Source of the DNA: CAZVWQ01 sp964631275
GTDB lineage: Bacteria; Patescibacteriota; JACMRA01
Direction of reading: 5' to 3'
Length of the DNA stretch: 64,000 nt
NCBI GenBank assembly: GCA_964631275.1
Contig: CAZVWQ010000003.1
Coordinates: 1-64,000 of the forward strand
Part shown: positions 52,226 to 59,660 of the stretch, in pieces
Numbering within the stretch: the first letter of the stretch is position 1
How the letters are laid out: each line of letters opens with the position of its first letter
Notes under the pieces: model-generated
Told to the model about the DNA's origin: nothing
Database searches by the model: none
The model's input: the letters and a program-made list of their open reading frames with translations, nothing else
Program-made: the position numbers and the translations under genes

Positions 52226-53638
52226 ATGACTCCCCCTCCAATTACTGTTACTCGTCAAATTAAACTAGAATTAAATCCAGAAAAAATCATGGATTCTTTA
52301 AAGTTTGCTAAAAACGGAGATCTGAAAAGAGTTGATATTAGCGATATTTATAATGAAGTGATTAACTCCTTATATGATGGAATTTCTACTGACGACATCA
52401 TCCAATTAACCATCAAGACAGCGGCTAACTACATCTCGATCCATCACGAATACTCTTATCTAACAGCAAGATTAATGTTACAAAAATTATACAAAGAAGT
52501 ATTTGGAGAAAGCGTGTACGAATACGAGAACTTTTATAGTCAGAGATATACTGATTATTATGAGGAATATCTAAACAAAGGTATAGAGATTGGTTTAATT
52601 AATCCAAGACTTAGAGAATATGACTTAGAAAAAATCAAAGCTGCCATGGATCCTCGAAGAGATTTATTGTTTAAAGAGCAAGGCATGGGTAGAATTTATA
52701 AACAATATTTACTAAAAACTAACACTGATCCACAGAAGGTCTTTGAGCTTCCTCAGTTTTGGTTTATGCGAGTGGCTATGGGACTTAATATAGATGAAGA
52801 AAACAAAGAAGAGAGAGCTATTGAATATTATAATATGCTGTCTACACTTAAGGTTCTCAGCTCTACACCGACTCTACTTAATTCTGGGAGAGTACGTAAT
52901 CAATGCTCTAGTTGTTTTCTTTTGACTACTGAAGACTCTCTAGATAATATCTATAAAACTTATTCTGACATTGCTTTTTTAAGTAAATATGCAGGAGGAA
53001 TTGGGGTAGACTTTAGTAATATCAGAGCTACTGGAAGTCTGATCAAAGGCACAAATGGTAAATCTCTAGGATTGATTCCTTTTCTTAAAGTTCTAGATTC
53101 TTCAACTGCGGCCGTGAACCAAGGAGGTGTACGTAAAGGTGCGGTAGCTGCTTACATTGAGCCTTGGCATAGAGATGTATTTGATTTTATTTCTAGTAAA
53201 TATGTGTCAGTCGAGGAAAATCGCAGATGTCCAAATATTCATACTGTGCTTTGGATTCCTGATCTATTCATGAAAAGACTAGAAGAAAATGGTAAGTGGA
53301 CGCTCTTCAGCCCGAGTGACGTACCTGATCTACATGATTTGTATGGATCAGAATTTGAAAAAAAATACATTCAATACGAAAATGATCCAGAAATACCTAA
53401 AGAAATTATTCAGATTCGTAAACTATGGGAAGAAATAATTGTTAGTCTTTTAGGTAAAGGTTTTGGACACCCTTGGATTACTTTTAAGGATCCCTCGAAT
53501 GCCGGTAATGCCGATGATCATACGGGGGTAGTGCATAGCTCTAATTTATGTACTGAGATTTTGTTGCCAACTAATAAAGAAGAAACAGCAGTTTGCAATT
53601 TAGCAAGTATTAACCTGAGTCAATTTGTGAAGGCTTAG
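52226..53638 (+). pseudogene. nrdA: Class I-type ribonucleotide reductase large subunit, truncated after residue 470
   Basis: The first 470 residues of a protein normally of 750 or more. A degenerate ATP-cone (about 10-95) is followed by the catalytic barrel with C227 (NQCSSC), KYAGGIGVDFSNIRATG, and N440-C442-E444 (NLCTEI, the active-site triad equivalent to E. coli N437/C439/E441), plus C457 (CNLASINLS). It then stops (TAG at 53636). The second half, including the phosphate-binding PTAS loop, the radical-relay tyrosines and the C-terminal Cys pair, is gone. A family C element starts 33 bases after the stop. It cannot be a working reductase unless completed elsewhere. Confidence 0.85.
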
Positions 53639-53671
53639 AGGGCGGAGGTTCAACAGCAAAAAGCGAAAAGT

Positions 53672-53787
53672 TATACAACTCTTTAATAACCAAATTGAAC
53701 AACAAAGCTAAGCTTAATTCGATTTTAAAGGTATTTTGTAGCTTTTTAGGATTTAAAAATGTAAATTTTGAAACTAAATTGGATATA
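53672..53787 (-). repeat. Repeat family C, copy 4 (reverse), downstream of truncated nrdA
   Basis: TATACAACTCTTTAATAACC to AAACTAAATTGGATATA. It begins 33 bases after the premature stop. Confidence 0.7.
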
Positions 53788-53854
53788 AGTAAAAGTTTTT
53801 AAAAGATAGAATAATCAAATTATTAGTAGTTACTTAAAATTAGGGATAGTCTTC

Positions 53855-53946
53855 AGAATTTCCGCAAAACTGAAGATTTTATTTATTTTTACACAAATTT
53901 TAACCTATATTTTATTACCTAAATTAGCTAAATGCGGAAGTCGTGT
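53855..53946 (+). repeat. Family E-like element with diverged core
   Basis: AGAATTTCCGCAAAACTGAA to GCTAAATGCGGAAGTCGTGT. It has the same ends as family E and about the same length, but a different interior. Confidence 0.6.
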
Positions 53947-54031
53947 CTTGTTTCATAACTTAGATTTACAAGACTTTAATCTCATAAAATAGGTGTCAAT
54001 CAACAGTAAAAATAGGCTTGATACATGATTG
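53944..54031 (+). repeat. Repeat family D, copy 4
   Basis: TGTCTTGTTTCATAACTTAG to GGCTTGATACATGATTGAT. It abuts the E-like element and completes a C-E-D chain between the broken nrdA and nrdG. Confidence 0.65.
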
Positions 54032-54128
54032 ATAAACAGATTAGCATAATTTATTAGGTAATTTTGGTTTTAATTTACTAGGATAACTATTCGTTTTTGA
54101 TTTTTTTTAATATACTTTTTGTTATTTT

Positions 54129-54872
54129 ATGCTCCTTGCAGGCTTTCAAAAACTAACTCTTATTGATTACCCTAGTAAAATTGCTGCGGTGTGCTTTACT
54201 CAAGGTTGTAATTTTGATTGTCCTTTTTGTCATAATCCTGAGCAAATCAAAACTTTTAGTTCGCAAAAAAACTGTCCGCTAGTGCTTAACTTTAAAAGAA
54301 AAACTAAAGAGTTTTTGGAATTTCTAAAAACTAGAAAAGGAAAATTAGAGGGGGTCTGCATTACTGGTGGAGAGCCAACTTTACAACCTGATCTAATAGA
54401 CTTTATTAAACAAATTAAAGATTTAGGATTTTTGGTAAAATTAGATTCTAACGGATCTAATCCGCAAGTTTTAGAAAAAGTTTTTGCTCAGAAGTTAGTT
54501 GATTATGTGGCCATGGATATCAAGCACACAGCCAAAAAATACCGCCTAGCCATGGGTAAAAAAATGGATATAAAAAAAATTAAGAAGAGTATTAGCTTAA
54601 TCAAAAATTCTGGAATTGATTATGAATTTCGCACTACCACTGTACCTGGCATTCATACCGAAGAGGACTTTAATGGAATTGCTGATTTAATAAAAAATCT
54701 AAGTCCGTCAAACCTAAGCCTACCCAAATTTTATATCCAGGAATTTAGAGATGTGAGGATTAATGATCCAAATCTAATTACTATAACTAGTCAAAAATCT
54801 ATCGATCTAAACAAAGTCAAAAAAATTCTGGAATTACAAGAAATCGAAACAATGGTGAGATGGAATAATTAA
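54129..54872 (+). CDS. nrdG: Anaerobic ribonucleotide reductase activating enzyme (radical SAM)
   Basis: 247 aa. The radical-SAM cluster is C27-x3-C31-x2-C34 (CNFDCPFC). The SAM-binding glycines are in CITGGEPTL. The start, AGFQKLTLIDYPSKIAAVCF, matches the NrdG2/pyruvate-formate-lyase-activase-like activators that pair with class III reductases in anaerobes. It places the glycyl radical on NrdD. nrdD follows 640 bases downstream. Confidence 0.9.
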   Translation: MLLAGFQKLTLIDYPSKIAAVCFTQGCNFDCPFCHNPEQIKTFSSQKNCPLVLNFKRKTKEFLEFLKTRKGKLEGVCITGGEPTLQPDLIDFIKQIKDLGFLVKLDSNGSNPQVLEKVFAQKLVDYVAMDIKHTAKKYRLAMGKKMDIKKIKKSISLIKNSGIDYEFRTTTVPGIHTEEDFNGIADLIKNLSPSNLSLPKFYIQEFRDVRINDPNLITITSQKSIDLNKVKKILELQEIETMVRWNN

Positions 54873-54920
54873 AAATTAGAATTCTAAACTGCACTATTAT
54901 TTTTTATTAAAACTAAAAAT

Positions 54921-55349
54921 TATGTCCCAAGAAAAAACTAAAAACCAAACCTTAGAAAAACTAAAGTTTAGTGTAGAATTTGCTAATCCTCTAGAGGATA
55001 CAAAAAAATGGTATATTTTTGCTTACAAAATAATATTGATAATGAAAAGAAATTTATTATTAGCTTTTCGATAATCTACTTTTTTATTTTCCTAGTAATT
55101 TTTTATTACTTTATCGATGGAAACTTTCTAATTTCTATTTTTGTATCTTTTATGCTAGGGTTAGTTTTGTATCTTCTTTTACCAAAAGCAACCTTCTTAA
55201 GAAAACAAGCAGTCACAAAAAAAGGTGCTCAATTATTCGAAGTCAGATCTATAGATTTTTATAAACATAAAATTATCATTAAGCAACCAAATTCTGAGAA
55301 AACTATTAATTATTCTGGATTTATAAATTTTTTTGAAACTCAGGAATAA
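54921..55349 (+). CDS. Small membrane protein, apparently frameshifted
   Basis: An ATG at 54921 opens a frame reading KTKNQTLEKLKFSVEFANPL and KWYIFAYKI, which then ends. The overlapping frame from ATG 55008 continues with EKKFIISFSIIYFFIFLVIF, a second membrane helix (about residues 40-60), and a soluble C-terminus ending YSGFINFFETQE. Both together look like one gene of about 140 codons with a single frame change around 55010-55050. An alternative is a real 113-aa protein starting at 55008. Family unknown. A partial copy of its N-terminal codons is at 57380-57430. Confidence 0.55.
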
Positions 55350-55509
55350 TTATTTATTATGGTAAACGAAGTTCAGGCTTCAATTTAGCCAAAAAAACAT
55401 TTTACTTAACAGCAGATTGACTTTATTAAATACAAAATAAAAACTGAAAAATAAATTTTTAATTCTTCAATTTTACAAACTTTTTAACTCAAATTTTTAA
55501 CTAAAAATT

Positions 55510-57348
55510 ATGCTCTCAATCAATCCAAAAAATACAACTGATCTAATCGAAAAATACCTTCAAGAGCTTGACTGGCAAGTAAAGGAAAACGCTAATATGG
55601 GCTACTCTTTACAAGGTATGCGTAACTATATTTCTAACGAAGTAACCAAGGATTTTTGGTTATCAAAAATTTATCCAAAAGATGTAGCTGATAGCCATGT
55701 TGATGGAGATTTTCATATTCATGATTTAGGCGAACTTAACTCTTATTGTGTTGGTTGGGATCTGCAAGATTTGCTCCTAACTGGGTTCACTGGAGTCGCT
55801 GGTAAGGTGGAGTGCAAACCAGCCAAGCATCTATCTTCGGCTTTAGGTCAGATGGTCAACTTTATATTTACCATGCAGGGTGAAACTGCAGGAGCACAGG
55901 CTTTTAGTAATTTTGACACTTTATTAGCTCCTTTTATTCGGTATGACAACTTAGATTACCAAACAGTCAAACAAGAAATTCAGAGTTTTGTTTTTAATAT
56001 GAATGTAGCTACTAGGGTTGGTTTTCAAACACCTTTTAGTAATTTGACTATGGATCTTAACCCTCCAAAATATCTAGTCGATCAGCACGTGATTATCGGA
56101 GGCAAACCACAAAAAGAGGTTTATGCAGATTTTCAAGAAGAAATGGATATTATCAATAGAGCCTTTGCTGAAGTTATGATTGAGGGCGATGCTAGTGGGC
56201 GAATCTTTACTTTTCCAATTCCAACCTATAATCTAAGCAAAAATTTTAATTGGAATGATGAAAGAATTGAGTCAATCTGGGAAATGACTGCTAAGTACGG
56301 GATTCCTTATTTTGCTAACTATATTAATTCTGACATGGATCCAGAGGATGCTCGAAGTATGTGTTGCAGGCTTAGACTAGACAACAGAGAATTACGAAAA
56401 CGTGGTGGTGGTTTATTTGGTTCTAATCCTTTAACTGGCTCTATTGGAGTAGTTACGATCAACCTGCCAAGACTTGGTTACACCTCTAGAAGCAAGGAAG
56501 AGTTTTATCATAAATTAGAAAAACTAATGGATTTGGCTAAAGAAAGTCTAGTAATTAAAAGAGAAGTTATTGAAAAATATACTGATGAAGGTCTGTATCC
56601 GTATACCAAATTTTATCTTAGAGCAGTCAAAGGTAAATCTGGGAAGTACTGGTCTAACCACTTTTCTACTATCGGTTTGTTAGGTCTCAACGAAGCTAGC
56701 CAAAATTTATTTGGTAAAGACTTAACTACTTCTGAAGGGCAAGAATTTGGAGAGGAAGTTCTGGAGTTCATGCGAGCAAAAATTGGTGACTTTCAAGACA
56801 AAACTGCAGATTTGTTTAATCTAGAAGCTACTCCAGCTGAAGGAACAGCTTATCGACTAGCAAAATTAGACCAACGAAAATTTGATTTAGGAAAAGAACC
56901 AAAATTAATATTCGGTAATCAAATGGCTGTAGCTGAGTCTGGAGCTGAGCCTTATTACACCAATTCTTCTCAATTGCCAGTTTATTTTACTGAAGATATT
57001 TTTACAGCTTTGGACATGCAAGACAAGTTACAGACTAAATACACAGGTGGAACTGTTTTTCATGGTTTTTTGGGTGAGAGAATCAACGATATACAAACAG
57101 TCAAAAAAATGATCAAAACCATCGCCGAAAATTATGAATTGCCATATTTTACCTTAACTCCGACTTTCTCTATTTGTCCGACTCATGGATACGTTTCTGG
57201 CGAACACCACAACTGTCCTACCTGCCGAGCCGAATGTGAAGTTTACTCTCGAGTGGTTGGCTATATCAGGCCAGTTAAGCAGTGGAACCACGGCAAAAAA
57301 CAAGAATTTGCAGAAAGGAAAGAGTTTGTATTAGTGGAGGATAAATAA
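55510..57348 (+). CDS. nrdD: Anaerobic (class III) ribonucleoside-triphosphate reductase
   Basis: 612 aa. The glycyl-radical residue is G584 (RVVGYIRPV). The four zinc Cys are C556, C569, C572 and C576. C80 (NSYCVGWDL) and the C285/C286 pair on the finger loop (MCCRLRL) are the catalytic thiols. The N-terminal ATP-cone of about 95 residues found in many NrdD proteins is absent, so activity regulation by dATP through a cone is unlikely. It reduces NTPs to dNTPs under anoxia. It is the only complete ribonucleotide reductase here. A short unknown membrane gene separates it from nrdG. Confidence 0.95.
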   Translation: MLSINPKNTTDLIEKYLQELDWQVKENANMGYSLQGMRNYISNEVTKDFWLSKIYPKDVADSHVDGDFHIHDLGELNSYCVGWDLQDLLLTGFTGVAGKVECKPAKHLSSALGQMVNFIFTMQGETAGAQAFSNFDTLLAPFIRYDNLDYQTVKQEIQSFVFNMNVATRVGFQTPFSNLTMDLNPPKYLVDQHVIIGGKPQKEVYADFQEEMDIINRAFAEVMIEGDASGRIFTFPIPTYNLSKNFNWNDERIESIWEMTAKYGIPYFANYINSDMDPEDARSMCCRLRLDNRELRKRGGGLFGSNPLTGSIGVVTINLPRLGYTSRSKEEFYHKLEKLMDLAKESLVIKREVIEKYTDEGLYPYTKFYLRAVKGKSGKYWSNHFSTIGLLGLNEASQNLFGKDLTTSEGQEFGEEVLEFMRAKIGDFQDKTADLFNLEATPAEGTAYRLAKLDQRKFDLGKEPKLIFGNQMAVAESGAEPYYTNSSQLPVYFTEDIFTALDMQDKLQTKYTGGTVFHGFLGERINDIQTVKKMIKTIAENYELPYFTLTPTFSICPTHGYVSGEHHNCPTCRAECEVYSRVVGYIRPVKQWNHGKKQEFAERKEFVLVEDK

Positions 57349-57379
57349 AAAGTGGAAAACAAGAAAATTCAATATTCAA

Positions 57380-57430
57380 AATGCTCAATAAAACCAGAAA
57401 ACCAAAATTTAGTGTAGAATTTGTTAATAG
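57380..57430 (+). pseudogene. Fragment duplicated from the 54921 gene
   Basis: Codons reading KPKFSVEFVNS closely resemble KLKFSVEFANP of the 54921 gene, and the DNA matches as TTTAGTGTAGAATTTGYTAA. The copy is cut at 57428 by a family D end (TAGTCTTGTCTCAAAA). Confidence 0.45.
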
Positions 57431-57494
57431 TCTTGTCTCAAAATAAGTTCAAAATAGCCACTTTTTTTCTTGGAATAGATGAATACTCATAACT

Positions 57495-57665
57495 TTAGTT
57501 TAACCTAGTTTTCCCCATAAATAAAAAGGGTAAATCAACTATTTTTCTAATTATGGGAACGACTATTGGCCAGCCTTCGAATGTCGAGCCTTGATGATCG
57601 TCTGGAGCTGGTCTACGTCGAATCTCCCCAATCCCCGGTGTGAATACTACGTGTCCTTTTGGCAT
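57495..57665 (-). CDS. Possible small protein (56 aa) in a GC-richer patch
   Basis: ATG at 57665 to TAA at 57495. The sequence reads MPKGHVVFTPGIGEIRRRPA, PDDHQGSTFEGWPIVVPIIR, then a hydrophobic end. The DNA is clearly less AT-rich than its surroundings over 57545-57665. It lies 23 bases downstream of the 103-aa gene on the same strand. No family is recognised; a structured RNA is an alternative. Confidence 0.4.
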   Translation of the reverse strand: MPKGHVVFTPGIGEIRRRPAPDDHQGSTFEGWPIVVPIIRKIVDLPFLFMGKTRLN

Positions 57666-57688
57666 AAAATAGGGTTTGTTGGAAATTA

Positions 57689-58000
57689 CTATTTTTGCTC
57701 TAGTACCTCTTTTAAAACAATGTAAGTTGCTCTTCCAATCTCTACCTCTTGGCCAATCTCTACCTCTTGGCCACCTTTATTTCTAAATTTCAAAAATACG
57801 TTAACATGGCCAGCCTTATTTGATATTCTTCCAGAAAGTTCAACTGATTCTAAGTCTTTGGGATCATACGAAAATATATAAAGTCCAATAAGACAATTAA
57901 TTTTACCGCTAAAAGTCATATTTTGTATTTCTCTTCTTAATTCTTCGGCTCTTTTTTCAATTATATCCTTAACTTGAGGAGATTGATACATTTCATCCAT
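57689..58000 (-). CDS. Unknown small protein with in-frame tandem duplication
   Basis: 103 aa, soluble. A helical N-terminus (VKDIIEKRAEELRREIQ) is followed by beta-like segments. GQEVEIGQEVEIG is an exact 6-residue (18-bp) tandem duplication at about 57735-57772. No family is recognised. A 56-aa frame follows downstream, and mutM lies upstream in the same orientation. Confidence 0.6.
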   Translation of the reverse strand: MDEMYQSPQVKDIIEKRAEELRREIQNMTFSGKINCLIGLYIFSYDPKDLESVELSGRISNKAGHVNVFLKFRNKGGQEVEIGQEVEIGRATYIVLKEVLEQK

Positions 58001-58083
58001 AAAAATAATTTATACTTTGTATAAGTTTAATTGTTACTTAATATTATACTACATTTTTTATTTTTTTGTAAAGTGGTATTTTT

Positions 58084-58995
58084 CTATTTCTGATCATGAG
58101 TGCAGTAAACCGTGGTTCTGCCAGCTAATTGGATTTTTTTGAGTGTTCTTCCACACTTGTAGCATGGTTTGCCTCCGCGGTTGTAGACCATGTGCTCTTT
58201 GGCATAATTTCCCCTCGAGCCGTCAGCTAGGAGATAGTTGGCTACTGAGGAGCCGCCAAGATCGACCGCTCTAGGCAGGATTGTCTTGATACCTTCGTAG
58301 AGTTTTTGCAATTCTTTTTTGGTCAGGCTCTTACCTCTCCTGGTTGGCCTAACTCCAGCGTAGAAGGCAACCTCGTCAGCGTAGATATTACCGAGGCCGA
58401 CGACTACGCTTTGATCTAAGAAGATCTTTTTGATTGGACTTTGCCTGGCTTTCATTAATCTATAAAAATCTTCAAAATCAAAATCTTCTAAAGGCTCAAA
58501 GCCAAGACCGGTAAAGTGATTATCTTTTTCAAAAGTTTCTCTACTATCATAATAAAGCAAGTAGCCGAATTGCCGAACGTCATTGTAGTATAAAGTCCCA
58601 TTACTTAGTTCAAAATTGACGTAGGTATGCTTGTGAGGTAGTTTGACTTCTGATTCTTGGATAGGATGACCTCCAGCGATAATTGTCTGTTTTTGTGTTT
58701 TTCTTTTTTCTTTGGGTGCAAAGACTAGTTGTCCGGTCATCTTGAGATGGACTAACATTAAAGAACAATCTTGAAATTCAAATAGCAAATTCTTAGCTCT
58801 ACGATTAATTTTGGTAATTGTTTTATTGGTTATTTTTTGTTCAAATTCTTGAGCTTTTTGGTTAGAACTCTCTCTCTTAGTGCCTGAGCTTGTGACTAAT
58901 TTTGGCAAACTGACTTTAACCAGATTGACTTTCTGGCCAATTATCCAAGGTATTAAGCTTCTTCTGAGAGCTTCAACTTCTGGTAATTCAGGCAT
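58084..58995 (-). CDS. mutM: Formamidopyrimidine-DNA glycosylase (Fpg/MutM)
   Basis: 303 aa. The catalytic N-terminus MPELPEVE holds Pro1 (after Met removal) and Glu2. The conserved Lys is in LVHLKMTGQL. YNDVRQFGYL and the H2TH region (VVGLGNIYADEVAFYAGV, PTR) follow. In the zinc finger, C278 and C281 are present, then C298, but the fourth position is D301 (YCTHDQ instead of CPxCQ). The enzyme removes 8-oxoguanine and nicks by beta/delta-elimination. It overlaps the recO-like gene by 8 bases. Confidence 0.93.
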   Translation of the reverse strand: MPELPEVEALRRSLIPWIIGQKVNLVKVSLPKLVTSSGTKRESSNQKAQEFEQKITNKTITKINRRAKNLLFEFQDCSLMLVHLKMTGQLVFAPKEKRKTQKQTIIAGGHPIQESEVKLPHKHTYVNFELSNGTLYYNDVRQFGYLLYYDSRETFEKDNHFTGLGFEPLEDFDFEDFYRLMKARQSPIKKIFLDQSVVVGLGNIYADEVAFYAGVRPTRRGKSLTKKELQKLYEGIKTILPRAVDLGGSSVANYLLADGSRGNYAKEHMVYNRGGKPCYKCGRTLKKIQLAGRTTVYCTHDQK

Positions 58996-59416
58996 TGAAT
59001 CCTAAGTTTTGGTTTAATTTGAATTCAAAATCTTGCAGACTAACTTGCTTGAGACTACTACTTCCAAAAAAATTAATTAAAAAATCTAAAACGTCAGAAT
59101 TTTGATTTTCTTTGACTTGTTTATCAATGATTTGGCAGATCTGAGAGAGTTTGATGAACTCACTAAAGCTAGAAGGATTACAGATTTGCTCATATCTGAG
59201 AATATGTTTTAAGATCCAATTTTTTTTAGTTTTTACAATTTCACAATCTAGCATAAAACTTGGTTGCAACAAATGTTGGTACTTGTATTCACTAAACTCG
59301 CAAGGGAGTTTAATTTTGAAGTATTCATCCTGACTAAGAAAGTTGACATAACTAATCTTAAAGATTTTGTCCTGAAAAATACTAACCGCAATTCCTTTGA
59401 TAGTTTTAGTTTCCAC
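58988..59416 (-). CDS. recO: RecO-like N-terminal OB-domain protein (short)
   Basis: 142 aa. The layout KTIKGIAVSIFQDKIFKISY, LQPSFMLDCEIVKTKKNWIL fits the RecO OB fold ('T.AIVL......E.D.......G......A.G.....LQPF....'). RecO is about 240 aa with a zinc-binding helical C-terminal part; here only a short helical tail remains. RecO loads RecA on SSB-coated DNA. The coupling to mutM (overlap) supports a DNA repair role. Assignment is moderate. Confidence 0.5.
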   Translation of the reverse strand: METKTIKGIAVSIFQDKIFKISYVNFLSQDEYFKIKLPCEFSEYKYQHLLQPSFMLDCEIVKTKKNWILKHILRYEQICNPSSFSEFIKLSQICQIIDKQVKENQNSDVLDFLINFFGSSSLKQVSLQDFEFKLNQNLGFNA

Positions 59417-59541
59417 AGTTTTTTATTTATAAATTTAACTTGTTCAAATTAAAATAATTCTAAGACTTGGGCAAGAAGACAGTTAATTATTATCAGGTTT
59501 TTATAACTTTTGAACCAGTCTTACATTCATAGGTAACTCAT

Positions 59542-59656
59542 TACACCTCTTCCGCTAATCGTTACGGTAATTACCCATTAACGATTTAACTTAGATAAAG
59601 GATTTATTTCCTTGCAAAGAGTTAAATTTAGGGTAATAACAAGTGGATTGGGTATA
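59542..59656 (-). repeat. Repeat family B, copy 8 (reverse)
   Basis: CGCTAATCGTTACGGTAATT to GTGGATTGGGTATA, with all stems. It ends 4 bases from the stop codon of the 677-aa gene. Confidence 0.75.
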
Positions 59657-59660
59657 GTAT

